Part shown: positions 16,301-23,302 of the stretch, one piece after another
How positions within the stretch are numbered: the first letter of the stretch is position 1
Layout of the letters: each line of letters starts with the position of its first letter
Source: Akkermansiaceae bacterium
GTDB taxonomy: Bacteria; Verrucomicrobiota; Verrucomicrobiia; Verrucomicrobiales; Akkermansiaceae
Reading direction: 5' to 3'
Length of the DNA stretch: 32,412 nt
NCBI GenBank assembly: GCA_024233135.1
Contig: JACKPZ010000031.1
Span: forward strand, 1-32,412
The notes under the pieces: model-generated
What the model was told of the DNA's origin: nothing
Database searches by the model: none
The model's input: the letters and a program-made list of their open reading frames with translations, nothing else
Translations under genes and position numbers: made by a program

Positions 16301-19300
16301 GTCCGGATGATTGAAAACGGCGGGATCAAACCGGATGATCTGCCCCGGAGAAGCTTCCGCGATGGCATCGCGCAAGGAAACCGCGCCGACGCCCACCCCG
16401 TCGTTTTCGTCCGCAGATGTCGTGACGACCCGGATCGGTCCGACCTCGACCGCTCCGATGTCAACGCGCGGCGTAGGGGTCACACCCGGATCGCTGGCGA
16501 TGATGCGGGGAAACCCGCGGGCGTCTCCGCCGTGGATCGAGCCGGTATGCCCTCCCGCGGGATCGATGGCGGGTGAGCCGGAAAGCGGGTGCATCGTCGG
16601 GACCGGCCCGCCATAGTTGGCGAGTGGCGCGATCAGGGGGTCGGCCTCCAACAGGGCGGCGCCCGCGGACAACGACGATCCCGTGAGATCCGAGATGATG
16701 TTCACGCCGGTGAGGTTGACGGTTCCGCCGTTCAACAGGTCCTTCGCGCTGGAGCTTTCGTTGAGCGCGATGATCGAGTTCGAAAGTTCGAGCGTCGTAT
16801 TGTCGAGAAATACCCCGCCACCGTTGATCCCGCCGTCGTTGTCCGCGATGGTCGAGTTGTGGAGTTCGAGTGTCGTGTAGGAACTGTGGATGCCGCCACC
16901 GACCGACGAGGTGTTGCCGGTGAGGGTCGTGTTGTAGAGCTCGACCGGTTTGCTGTGGGCGATGGCTCCGCCTTGGTCCTTCGCGTTGTTTCCGGTGATC
17001 GTGCTGTTGCGGATCACCAGGAGATCCGCCTCGGAGAGAATGGCCCCACCTTTGCCGAGGGGAACGCCGACTTCGCTCAGAGCGTTGCCTCCGGTGAGCG
17101 TGAGCGACTCAAGAATCACCCGCGGGACTCCGCTCGCGATCTCAAAGACCCGCCGCGAAGTGGAGGTGCCGACCGCTCCCGCATCGATCGTGATGCCTTT
17201 GCCGCCGGTCGATCCGTCGATCGTGAGGCAGCGGTCGATGGTCGGCAGATCCGAGGTCAACGTGAGGGTCCCGCCCGCCAGTTCGGGGGCGAAGACGATG
17301 GTCGCGCCCGACGGCGCATAGAGCAACGCCTCGCGCAGGGAAACCCCGTTGCCCGAGCCGGCCAGCGGCTGCAGGTTGCCATCGTCCTCGTCGTCGAGGT
17401 TGGTCACGGTGATGGCAAGGGCGCTCCAGGCGTTGGCGATCACCAGATCGTCCCAGAGGGTCGAGACATCGGATGAAAACTGGACCGCGGTGCTCCAGTT
17501 CGTTTCGGTGAACGGCGCGGTGGCGATGGGAGGGTTGGCCTCCTCGGGTAGGCCGAGGTCGGGGTCCACCCAAAGCGAAAGGAGATCCGCATCGTAATCG
17601 ATTTTCGCCACCAGGACATAACTCCGGTTGGCGATCGGTGCGACGCCGGAATACACGGTGGGAACCGCGGCGCCCTCGATGCCGAACTCGCTCGGCCCGC
17701 CGAAACCGGAAAGGTAGAGAACGCCGAACGTCACCCGCGGGGCCTCGAAATCCAGCGATTTCACCAGGCTCGCCCCCGTGCTCCCCGATTGTTTGAACTC
17801 GACCTTGTAGTAGACGGTGCCGGTTCCCCGGAACGCGCCGCTCCGCTCGTCGGTGCCGAGCGCGACACCTTCGGTCGGGCCGTTGTATTCGCGTGAGATG
17901 ATGAGATTGGTCGATGTCAGCAGGGCACCCTCGAAGACAATGGGCGAGGTGATGTGATCCAGATCCCAGTCCGCCGGAGTGCCGGTCGCCACATGTCCCA
18001 CGTTGTCCCAATCGAATCCGGTTCCCGAGGTTCCACCCGCGGATCCGTCGAGCACCCAGCCGTGTGGATAGTCGAAGGGCTCGGTGCCGATGGTTTGTGG
18101 TCCCGCCTCGATGACCAGGCCGTCCTCGCCCTTCGCGGCATCGGGACCGCCGCCGGCCCCGCCCTTCGCCTCGACCACCGCGGTGGACAGCTTCTGGATG
18201 CCACCCGCGGCCTTGAGGATGATCGTGCCTCCCGCACCGCCGCCGCCGGGTCCTCCGGGGCCGCCGTTTCCGCCGGTGCCGCCGGCTCCGCCGTCGCTGC
18301 CGTCACCGCCTTGACCGCCCTTCGGGGCGAACAATTCCCAATCCGGGACGATTCCATAGAACGGGTCGGTCAGCACTTCGCCGAAGAAGCCCACCATCCC
18401 CGGGATGCCCGGATCGCCCGCGCTTCCCAAGGGGATCAACGGAACAGGGACATAGCCACCCGCCCCGTTGGCCCGCACGGTTCCGCCGATGATGATGGTT
18501 CCTGTCGCGTTCAACTCGAAGGCGCCTGCGCCATTTCCGCCGTCCCCTCCGTCGGCACCCCGGCTTCCTTTGCCACCGGTTCCTCCAGATCCTCCGAATC
18601 CACCCAAACCTCCATCGAGGCCCGGATGTGGGGCAATGTAGTTGGGTGGTTCGTAAAACGCGCCGCCACCTCCACCGCCGCCACCACCGCTTCCCCCGGC
18701 GCCACCGGATCCGCCGCCGCCACCTCCGCCCCCCGCTCCGGAGGCCCCCCCGCCGCCGCCGACCAGGATGCGCTGCGGATTCATGTATTTTCCACCCACG
18801 CCACCACCTCCGGCAGCTCCTGTGCCTCCGCTGCGGCCATTGCTGGAGCTGAGGTTCTGGCCATTGCCGCCATCCGAGCCGGGGTCTTTCACCTCGTGGG
18901 TGGCCCCGCCCCATGGCCCGCCGAGCCCTCCATCCCCCGGGGCCGATCCCACCTTGCCCGCCTTGCCCGCGGAGCCGCCGGGCACAGCGGAATCCTCCGC
19001 CACTCCGGCGCTCTCCGGTGCGCCGAAACCGAAATTGCCACTCTGTTGAAAGCCGGGGCTTCCCGGAGCGCCGGGGCTTCCTTTTGCTCCCGAGCTGCCC
19101 ACTTCTCCGGTCCCACCGGTGCCGCTCACTCCGGCGATGAATCCGGAGAGCCCGCCGCCGAAGGTAAAGATGGTGCCACCTTCTCCGCCGGCTCCACCGG
19201 CCCCACCCGCTCCACCGGCCCCACCCGGGCCTCCATCCCCACCTGCTAGGTAGCCGGTCCCGCCACGGCCGCCGCCGGCGTTGGTCCGCGGGGAAAATCC

Positions 19301-19708
19301 GGGATAGGCGGGAATATAATCCACACAAGATTCGACCAACATCCCGGCCGGGATCGTGATGTCGCCCTGGACGATGATCCGCACGGGTTTGAGGCCTCGG
19401 AAGCCAATGAAGTCGTCCGCGTCGAACAACAAGGAACCCGGGAACAGGAATTCCACGGCGTCGGGCGTGTCGAGCCCCGGTTTGGATCCCGTCTGCAGCA
19501 CCGGCATCACTCCCTCGACACCGCCCGCCGAAATGGAGGTGCGGTAAGAATCCTCGATTTCCAAGGTGTCCGAGTTGAAGAAGTACTGGGTTGCCGTGGC
19601 AGGGCCGGAGAAAGCGGCCCACAGTGCGATCGCCATGAAGGGAACGATGGCAGGACGCCGGCGGCACGGGGAATGACACACGCAGAACGGGGGTGTGGGT
19701 GGCTTCAT
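10322..19708 (-). CDS. Giant secreted/surface beta-helix protein with SLREA / choice-of-anchor-Q type modules
   Basis: A 3128-residue protein, by far the largest in the window. In order: a signal peptide with an extended basic N-region (AIVPFMAIALWAAFSGPATA as the hydrophobic core); a Gly-rich tract at about residues 140-500; a LamG-like beta-sandwich region at about 515-765; six modules of 320-430 residues, each with [ST]LR[ED]A, IxFDPxxF, IDA[SG], LTLTGGN, many GGGI..N rungs, NSIVAGNTA, LIGNN, a GTP..DP motif, GGPV.T.HPL..SPAIDP and DLGAVE; a tail with DADGDGIADLLEG and DTDGDGSTDAEE calcium repeats; and a C-terminal beta domain ending GFLRVRRD. The modules fit pectin-lyase-fold (Pmp-like) surface proteins. 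No autotransporter barrel and no PEP-CTERM are visible. It is probably exported for adhesion or cell-envelope structure. ATG 19708 was chosen for the signal peptide; the frame stays open to 19948. Confidence 0.9.
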   Translation of the reverse strand: MKPPTPPFCVCHSPCRRRPAIVPFMAIALWAAFSGPATATQYFFNSDTLEIEDSYRTSISAGGVEGVMPVLQTGSKPGLDTPDAVEFLFPGSLLFDADDFIGFRGLKPVRIIVQGDITIPAGMLVESCVDYIPAYPGFSPRTNAGGGRGGTGYLAGGDGGPGGAGGAGGAGGAGGEGGTIFTFGGGLSGFIAGVSGTGGTGEVGSSGAKGSPGAPGSPGFQQSGNFGFGAPESAGVAEDSAVPGGSAGKAGKVGSAPGDGGLGGPWGGATHEVKDPGSDGGNGQNLSSSNGRSGGTGAAGGGGVGGKYMNPQRILVGGGGGASGAGGGGGGGGSGGAGGSGGGGGGGGGAFYEPPNYIAPHPGLDGGLGGFGGSGGTGGKGSRGADGGDGGNGAGAFELNATGTIIIGGTVRANGAGGYVPVPLIPLGSAGDPGIPGMVGFFGEVLTDPFYGIVPDWELFAPKGGQGGDGSDGGAGGTGGNGGPGGPGGGGAGGTIILKAAGGIQKLSTAVVEAKGGAGGGPDAAKGEDGLVIEAGPQTIGTEPFDYPHGWVLDGSAGGTSGTGFDWDNVGHVATGTPADWDLDHITSPIVFEGALLTSTNLIISREYNGPTEGVALGTDERSGAFRGTGTVYYKVEFKQSGSTGASLVKSLDFEAPRVTFGVLYLSGFGGPSEFGIEGAAVPTVYSGVAPIANRSYVLVAKIDYDADLLSLWVDPDLGLPEEANPPIATAPFTETNWSTAVQFSSDVSTLWDDLVIANAWSALAITVTNLDDEDDGNLQPLAGSGNGVSLREALLYAPSGATIVFAPELAGGTLTLTSDLPTIDRCLTIDGSTGGKGITIDAGAVGTSTSRRVFEIASGVPRVILESLTLTGGNALSEVGVPLGKGGAILSEADLLVIRNSTITGNNAKDQGGAIAHSKPVELYNTTLTGNTSSVGGGIHSSYTTLELHNSTIADNDGGINGGGVFLDNTTLELSNSIIALNESSSAKDLLNGGTVNLTGVNIISDLTGSSLSAGAALLEADPLIAPLANYGGPVPTMHPLSGSPAIDPAGGHTGSIHGGDARGFPRIIASDPGVTPTPRVDIGAVEVGPIRVVTTSADENDGVGVGAVSLRDAIAEASPGQIIRFDPAVFNHPDRRLVLAKENGPMIVNTSVFIDGSGLPVPLTIDGADETRILTVQGDGSATLGSMTLSGGRAGLGGAILVNAGGALTLDQMVLRENTADQKGGAISSKEGSIRIRRTTITGNHAGLNGGGIDCQGGSVELMDTTFSHNRAGRGGALHLDAGTVVATNCTVAENVAGMLGGGIASEATEAGCLHLINTTVARNRADSAGGGVHLIEGQAANLDNMIVATNEAPSGPDILVAGGGPVDASNLVNLIGNNEGSGIAASGLVGTPGAPVDPKLSLLGFFGGPVQTMHPLVGSPAIHAGSVSYEFSPPHDARGFDRVVPEQGSFSILLDIDLGAVEAGEAIVVNTAADENDGAGTGGVSLRDAIAAADSPNDRIVFDPAVFTGGTANLLTLTEGQLLISGGMFLDAANIPDGITIDANGATTGHRVLEISSGDFAVTMDSFTLTGGVGGSDGGGAVLSEAGDFTLLRSRVTGNQAGNLGGGIAAYTSRVALESVWIDDNDAVRGGGIACFHGEIFNSTISGNHATIVGGGLWGGELLLIANTTISGNSSVDEGGGVYAIGRMRFGHSTIAGNSSENQGGGIFSAGTSTLEISHSIVAANTAPASPDIANSGGTVIANGANLIGNHSSVETEFPAGLLVGTPGGEVDPLLSPLADFGGPVPTRYPLGGSPAIDPDTSTTRLLISDARGFGDEANGAVDLGAVETDQVIPGFSPVVDSASDDVDGLFGAGQTTLREAIALAPEGSTITFDGGLSGETLELVESELIIAKDLTLDASALSGGFTIKAAPDSRVLLLPDSETQAVIVSIAFTGGNLAAPAAGGAISNAGDLILTDVTVSGNAAGSGGGISNSGSLTLNESRIVDNRATGYGGGGIFSSQPDSQLTLEGTTISNNSAPTGGGITVFGGILFRISNSTIFHNAAHTAGGGIYAFSAGGTNFVNTTLTGNTAPQGAGFWLGGSAGITNTTVAGNAASGAGGGIYLTSLANFTFENSIVAGNTAGLGGADFLRDGGGATLTPTGINLVGSNETVESVLPAGPFVGTPANVLDPRLSPLSDFGGPVLTLHPLADSLAIDPTGGATSSSLAGDARGRPRMVDGDAPIDGSVVLDLGAVEAGPTIQVTTQIDENNGIGVQGISLREALAEVADFGVVRFVPALFNGEPGDVIRLDPAFGQLSIGKSLFIDASNIPGGVMIDADIATEDHRVMLVQSPATRLVMDSLVLTGGNFAGSGGCLRMNAGVLTMNRVQVSVNRASQWAGGIFLVGGKLVMNESEVSGNVSQYFPGVYVSTGALFEARGSLFSGNVGDVIGGGVANFGTARIWDSTIRGNTAQYGGGLYSAFAAATTEMRAVSFIGNEATIHGGGLLVNGGHTAAANCTFAGNTSPKGGAVFNQVGSLDLEFATISGNSATGAGGNLLVNGTTTISNSIVAGNEASFAPDVHVDSSGTLVPTGLNLIGINQGAEAVFPPSALVGTPAAPLDPLLKPLGDNGGLVETLLPAALSPAVDPAGGDTTALVSTDARGRSRLMDGDTIAGAIADLGAVELGTRLVVTTLQDQNDSYLVDGASLREALEVADGLIDTIVFDPSVFNGTDPGANRILLTEGEIEVDKPVSIDASGIPSGITVDGGGASRILLVQAGGSLSLDTVSLTGGNALGNFGGGIYSFGSVALRNGSVHDNSAGVGGGIYNRGILELENATFFGNSAGTAGGAVQSSGGSVHANHVTIVGNTVGAQLGGGIRLYQGATLEIANSIVAGNTAPTGPDISIQTPGVETITALGGNLIGNNGLVATEFPEDGVFVGGGSLPPVHPMLAPLGDYGGSSLTMPPLPGSSAIEGAELLTSTPALDQRGAVRPGITGIPDLGAVEAQPISFLATTDADGDGIADLLEGPGGPFPHLTPGVDDSLVDTDGDGSTDAEEIANMTDLFDANDRLRILSFVRTGEDGSGNPMFDVSFSSYPGLSYSIEMDERPDFPVPQVSELGSAIGYSTETTVTLPQGDSGFLRVRRD
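10700..17400 (-). repeat. Six tandem diverged beta-helix modules within the giant gene
   Basis: The SLREA-type codons occur at about 17335, 16370, 15240, 14120, 12920 and 11640, i.e. every 0.97-1.28 kb. Each copy carries the same order of short motifs but differs strongly in DNA sequence, which points to old duplications rather than recent ones. Later copies (toward the C-terminus) are the longer ones. Confidence 0.8.
18210..19290 (-). repeat. Glycine-rich low-complexity tract
   Basis: About 360 codons of GGX/GGA/GGG-type repeats, e.g. GGAGGAGGAGGAGGEGG and two runs of eight to nine Gly residues near 18660-18760. It is interrupted by short non-Gly islands such as IFTFGG and FELNATGTIIIGG that look like single beta strands. 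Unlike collagen, it lacks regular G-x-y periodicity with Pro; it is closer to PE_PGRS-like or glycine-rich beta-roll sequences. Confidence 0.8.
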
Positions 19709-20109
19709 GACAAGGGATCGTGATCGGGTTGGAGGGCAGGGGGCCGTTCCGGAGTGTCGGACGGAAAGCATGCGGCGGTTGTCCGGGCGGAAAGGATCTG
19801 AGGATGGGGAAGGGGCTCTGCCGCAGATTTCGAGCCATTCGGCCAGAGTCTGTGGAGTCCCTTGCCAAGCCAAGGCTGGAAAATAAGGGAAAGCGTCTAC
19901 GCAACGGGCGCCGTCAACGCAAGGACATTGGGGCAACAATGGCGCCAACAGGCAGCGGACTCCGCCCGCCGGGGGTGCGTGCGGAAACCGATTGTCTTCC
20001 CGTCGGTATTGAAATCAAAGCAACGCATAAATTTTTAAAATATTGAATTTTCAGCTGGCCCAACTGATGCTTCAGGCTTCGCTGCTGCACCCACCCACCC
20101 TTACTCCCT
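19709..20109. other. Divergent intergenic region between the giant gene and the PEP-CTERM gene
   Basis: The 401 bases hold no credible gene. Their outstanding feature is an AT-rich island at about 20008-20055 (ATAAATTTTTAAAATATTG and flanks) in otherwise high-GC DNA, the most likely promoter area for both divergent genes. A small inverted repeat CCTTG/CAAGG lies at 19860-19875. No Shine-Dalgarno sequence precedes either start, and I could not assign a convincing -35/-10 pair. The giant gene's transcript would have a leader of roughly 300 bases if it starts in the island. Confidence 0.5.
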
Positions 20110-21066
20110 GTGAAGATCAAGTTCCCTGCCGCGCCGGGTTTTCCCGGCGCTTTCGCTGTTCCACTGTTGCTGTGGACCAGTTGCCTGCCCCTTGAGGCGG
20201 CGTCGGTCTTTTTTTCCAGCACCACGGCCGGTTCCGAGGCCCGGGTCGATACCGACTACGGCGAGTCGATTTACGTGATGCGTCCCGGAGTCAACGTCAA
20301 CCCGGCCTTCAAGGTCGAGGATGGGCAGACCAACTGGTCCAAGGATCCGGGAACCGGCTTCAAGCCGTCCGCCGACATGGAGCCGCTCACCGTGAGCGAC
20401 ATCCCCATCATCAACTACAACGGGCAATTGTACATCGCGCTCGGCATGGACTTCAATGAAACCGGAGGCACTCCGGATTTCGATGTGGTGAACCTGATGC
20501 TCTGGGCCGGGCCGGCCGGAGCCGTCACCCAGCAGGTCGCGACCGCCGTCGACCCGGCGGTTTCGTCGCTCGCATGGCCGGGCACGGTGCGAAAGCAGGA
20601 AATCAGCAAGTGGGAGAACAACCTGCGGCAGATGGAGTCGAACGACGCGGCCAATTCGTCGCTCGGCATCAACCTGATCTATCAGCAGAACTCCGCGCCG
20701 CAGCTTTTCGTGGACGGTGACACGCGGCCCTACGACACGGATCCGCACCGCGTCTATTCGGCGGGCCTGAGCACCTTGGGATCCAACGAGGTGGACATGG
20801 CCATCCTGGTTCCCGCCTCGGTGCTCGAAGGCATCCCGCTCGATCAGGTTCTCTATCTCGGAATGCAGACCGGAACCCTGGCGGACGGGGGCAGCGACCG
20901 CTTCGGCATCGTCGATCCGACGACGATCATCACCGGCGGTTACTTCGACTCGATCGGCGTCAGCTTCCGGACATTCGCCGCGGTCCCGGAACCAGGAATG
21001 GCCGCATTGTGGCTGGCATCCGGCCTGGTTCTCTCGCTACGGCGGCGGCGTGAGGCCCGCCCGTGA
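20110..21066 (+). CDS. PEP-CTERM sorting domain protein of unknown function
   Basis: A 318-residue exported protein. The N-terminus has a signal peptide (hydrophobic core AFAVPLLLWTSCLPLEAAS). The C-terminus carries the sorting signal VPEP at 292-295, a hydrophobic stretch MAALWLASGLVLSL, and a terminal RRRRE cluster: the tripartite signal recognised by exosortase-type enzymes in Gram-negative bacteria, which cleave and probably attach the protein to the cell surface or extracellular matrix. The central part (YGESIYVMRPGVNVNPAFKV, LYIALGMDFNETGG) has no family I recognise; it looks like a beta-rich domain with acidic loops. Start is GTG at 20110, as no ATG upstream keeps a signal peptide. Divergent from the giant surface gene. 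Confidence 0.85.
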   Translation: MKIKFPAAPGFPGAFAVPLLLWTSCLPLEAASVFFSSTTAGSEARVDTDYGESIYVMRPGVNVNPAFKVEDGQTNWSKDPGTGFKPSADMEPLTVSDIPIINYNGQLYIALGMDFNETGGTPDFDVVNLMLWAGPAGAVTQQVATAVDPAVSSLAWPGTVRKQEISKWENNLRQMESNDAANSSLGINLIYQQNSAPQLFVDGDTRPYDTDPHRVYSAGLSTLGSNEVDMAILVPASVLEGIPLDQVLYLGMQTGTLADGGSDRFGIVDPTTIITGGYFDSIGVSFRTFAAVPEPGMAALWLASGLVLSLRRRREARP

Positions 21067-21106
21067 ATCCGGATGGCGGGAGGGAGCGGAGAAATCACCG
21101 GTCCAG

Positions 21107-21147
21107 CAAAAGGAACACCCCGCCGCGGCACGGAACCGGACGGGGTG
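21107..21147 (-). terminator. Probable terminator of the thioredoxin-like gene
   Basis: Reading the minus strand, a stem CACCCCG (complement of 21141-21147) pairs with CGGGGTG (complement of 21116-21122), extended inward by CCG/CGG with a one-base bulge, and is followed by TTCCTTTTGC. It starts 22 bases after the stop of the thioredoxin-like gene and may also stop transcripts of the convergent PEP-CTERM gene. Confidence 0.55.
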
Positions 21148-21168
21148 CGGCACGGGATGCCATGGAAA

Positions 21169-21627
21169 TCAGTCGAGATCCTTCTTCTCCAGCGCCTCGT
21201 CGAGGTGATCGAGAAACGTGTCGACCTTCGGGTATTTGGAGGCGAAGAAGCGGGTGAACTCCTTGCCCCCGGAATCGAGCAGGATGACGGTCGGGAAGCC
21301 CTCGATGTTGTATTTTTTCGCGAAGGGTTCGTTCTTCTTCTTGAGGTCCTTGTCGCCGTTCGGGAAGTCGAGTTCGACGAGGATGAACTTTTCGGAGGCC
21401 TTTTTGACGAACTCCTTCTTCGAAAACACGTTCTTGCGCATCGCGATGCACGGCGGGCACCAGTCCGAGCCGGTGAACTCGACGAGCACACACTTGTTCT
21501 GCGCCTTGGCATCCTTCATCGCCTTGTCGAGGTCCGTCGACCAGCCCTCCAATTCCTTGCCGAAGGCGGGGGCGACCATTGCGGTGCCGACGGTGAGCGA
21601 AGCGAGCCAGGTGATTGCTTTCATCAT
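21169..21627 (-). CDS. Exported thioredoxin-like protein (WCPPC)
   Basis: A 152-residue protein with a signal peptide (MMKAITWLASLTVGTAMVAPAFG) and one thioredoxin fold. The redox motif is WCPPC (W56, C57, C60) inside VEFTGSDWCPPC, and the cis-Pro loop is GFPT near 110-113, followed by VILLDSGGKEF. It fits the DUF255/thioredoxin_7-like group of periplasmic thiol-disulfide proteins that accept electrons from a DsbD-type membrane protein or reduce exported proteins. The CPPC sequence is less common than CGPC or CPHC. The middle is unusually Lys-rich. Either of two adjacent ATGs could be the start. Divergent from rdgB by 75 bases. Confidence 0.87.
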   Translation of the reverse strand: MMKAITWLASLTVGTAMVAPAFGKELEGWSTDLDKAMKDAKAQNKCVLVEFTGSDWCPPCIAMRKNVFSKKEFVKKASEKFILVELDFPNGDKDLKKKNEPFAKKYNIEGFPTVILLDSGGKEFTRFFASKYPKVDTFLDHLDEALEKKDLD

Positions 21628-21702
21628 GACAATAAGCGTGGCGGGGGGCCGCTTTATTCAAAAAACTTGGCGGCCGGCGCGGAAACCCGTTAGCAACCCG
21701 GC

Positions 21703-22302
21703 ATGCCGGAGCTGCCCCGCCTCGTCGTCGCCACCCGCAACGCCCACAAGACCGCGGAGATCCGCGCGATGATCGGCGACTCGTTCGAAGTCCTCGACGT
21801 CTCGTCGTTTCCCGAGTGCCCGCACATCGAGGAAACGGGCACGACGTTTCTCGAAAACGCCACGCTCAAGGCCGAGGGGATCAGCCGCGTGGTCGCCGGC
21901 TGGGTGCTCTCGGACGACTCGGGGCTGGAGGTCGACGCTCTCGGCGGGGCTCCCGGCGTCTGGTCGTCGAGCTACGGCGGTGACGAGGGCAACCACCCGC
22001 GCAACAACGAGCGGCTGCTGCGCGAGATGGAGGGGAAAAGCGACCGCCGCGCGAGATTCCGCTGCACCATGGTGCTGGCCCGCGAGGGACTGGCGGAGGC
22101 GGATTTCAGCGGCACGGTTGAGGGACGCATCATCGACGCCCTGCGCGGTGGCGCCGGATTCGGGTACGACCCCTTGTTCATCCCCGAGGGCCACGAGCTG
22201 ACCTTCGCCGAGCTGGGGGATGGCGTGAAAAACAGCCTCAGCCATCGGGCGCGGGCGCTCGCCAAGGTAATCGACTTTCTGAAGCACAGCGGCCCAAAAT
22301 AA
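21703..22302 (+). CDS. rdgB: XTP/dITP diphosphatase (RdgB/HAM1 family)
   Basis: Hydrolyses non-canonical purine triphosphates (dITP, XTP) to the monophosphate and keeps deaminated bases out of DNA. The 199-residue length is standard. Motifs: N-terminal VVATRNAHKTAEIRAM (nucleotide loop, usual T-x-N-x-x-K), FLENATLKA, the catalytic region LSDDSGLEVDALGGAPGVWSS, GFGYDPLF and the closing NSLSHRARAL. The motif set is complete, so I expect an active enzyme. The start ATG at 21703 lies directly before the first beta strand. The NlpC/P60 gene follows 26 bases downstream on the same strand. Confidence 0.95.
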   Translation: MPELPRLVVATRNAHKTAEIRAMIGDSFEVLDVSSFPECPHIEETGTTFLENATLKAEGISRVVAGWVLSDDSGLEVDALGGAPGVWSSSYGGDEGNHPRNNERLLREMEGKSDRRARFRCTMVLAREGLAEADFSGTVEGRIIDALRGGAGFGYDPLFIPEGHELTFAELGDGVKNSLSHRARALAKVIDFLKHSGPK

Positions 22303-22328
22303 TTTACACCTCCTGATATTTTTGCAAA

Positions 22329-22859
22329 ATGGCGCGCATGAAACGTTTTGCCGCATCCCTGCTCGCCCTGCTGATCTGTGCGTTCGGCGCCGTTTCGTGC
22401 TCCAGCCAGGTGAAGGCGAAGCGCCCGGTCAGCTACAATTTCCATCACGGTCGAACCGCGAAATTGATCGACGGCGTCGCCTACGCCCCGCGCGGCGCAC
22501 CGGCGGCCGTGAAACGCGCGATCGCCGCCGGCAACCGTCTCCAGGGCAAGCCCTACAAGTGGGGCGGTGGCCATGCCCGCCACAATGACAGCGGCTACGA
22601 TTGCTCCGGATCCGTCTCCTACGTGCTCCGCGAAGCGGGCTTGCTGCGCGGCTCGATGCCGTCGAGCGGCTTCTTTAATTACGGGAAAAAAGGCTACGGT
22701 AAGTGGATCACCGTCTACACCCGCAGGGGTCACGTTTTCATGACCGTCGCCGGCCTGCGCTTCGACACCGGCTGGGGTTCGAACCGCTCCGGCCCGCGCT
22801 GGCACACCCGCACCCGTCCTGCCTCGGGCACCGTCGTGCGGCACCCGGCGGGGCTCTGA
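22329..22859 (+). CDS. NlpC/P60-family lipoprotein peptidase
   Basis: A 176-residue putative lipoprotein: a short signal sequence ending GAVSC places the lipidated Cys at 24. The C-terminal half is an NlpC/P60 domain, with PYKWGGGHARHNDSGYDCSGSVSYVL giving the nucleophile Cys92 and RRGHVFMTVAG giving His135. Domains of this kind hydrolyse peptide bonds in peptidoglycan stems. The GYDCSGSVSY and RFDTGWG pattern resembles a small group of stand-alone C40-type hydrolases. Two start codons, 22329 and 22338, are possible; both keep the signal. An AT-rich patch just upstream (22300-22325) may hold a promoter, so the gene need not depend on rdgB. Confidence 0.85.
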   Translation: MARMKRFAASLLALLICAFGAVSCSSQVKAKRPVSYNFHHGRTAKLIDGVAYAPRGAPAAVKRAIAAGNRLQGKPYKWGGGHARHNDSGYDCSGSVSYVLREAGLLRGSMPSSGFFNYGKKGYGKWITVYTRRGHVFMTVAGLRFDTGWGSNRSGPRWHTRTRPASGTVVRHPAGL

Positions 22860-22867
22860 ACAGGAAC

Positions 22868-23302
22868 CTAGCGGATGATGCGCAGTGCTTCCGGGCCACC
22901 CGCAACGCGGATCGGATCGATCTTCCGATCGAAGGTGGCGAAGAGCGCCGAGTGTTTCGCGGCAAGCGCGAGCAAGTAGAGATCGGTGAGCTGTTGGGAG
23001 CCCACGCCCGCCAGGGAAAGGATCCGGGCGGGGTCCGCGACGGAGAGGTCGTCGGGGAGGAAGACATGTTGCGGGAGGCTGCGGATCGCACGGAGAACGG
23101 GTGCGGCGGCTTCGGGTGATCCTGGACCGCCGGGGTATGCGGGGTGCCCGTAGATTCTCAGAAACCCGTTCTCGGTGAGCGGACAGGTGGCGATCCCCGC
23201 GGCGGGCCCCAAGGCGGACAACCATTCCCGCGCGAGCGAGTGATGTTCATGAGCGGGATCGACCCGCGCGATGAGCATGTTGATGTCGAGAAGAACGGTC
23301 AT
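22868..23302 (-). CDS. vapC: PIN-domain toxin (VapC family)
   Basis: A 144-residue PIN-domain ribonuclease. All four acidic residues that bind the metal ions are visible: Asp6 (VLLDINML), Glu44 (LTENGFLRI), Asp107 (QLTDLYLLALA) and Asp125 (FATFDRKI). Known VapC toxins cleave tRNA or rRNA and block translation until inhibited by VapB. Its ATG overlaps the vapB stop by one base (TGATG), so the two are translationally coupled. The sequence LTENGFLRI...HPAYPGGPGSP with a Gly/Pro loop is typical of the VapC subgroup annotated as TA-system PIN toxins in environmental bacteria. The target RNA cannot be predicted. Confidence 0.92.
   Translation of the reverse strand: MTVLLDINMLIARVDPAHEHHSLAREWLSALGPAAGIATCPLTENGFLRIYGHPAYPGGPGSPEAAAPVLRAIRSLPQHVFLPDDLSVADPARILSLAGVGSQQLTDLYLLALAAKHSALFATFDRKIDPIRVAGGPEALRIIR

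Noticed and set aside
10322..19708. The Gly/GGN-rich DNA and repeated modules as a possible CRISPR-like or tandem-repeat array.
   Set aside because: Repeats are protein modules of about 1 kb with diverged DNA and intact reading frame; there are no short identical repeats with unique spacers.
18303..19904. A 533-codon minus-strand frame overlapping the glycine-rich start of the giant gene in another phase.
   Set aside because: Arg/Trp/Gly-rich product of reading GGX codons out of phase; no homology, and the correct frame has signal peptide and domains.
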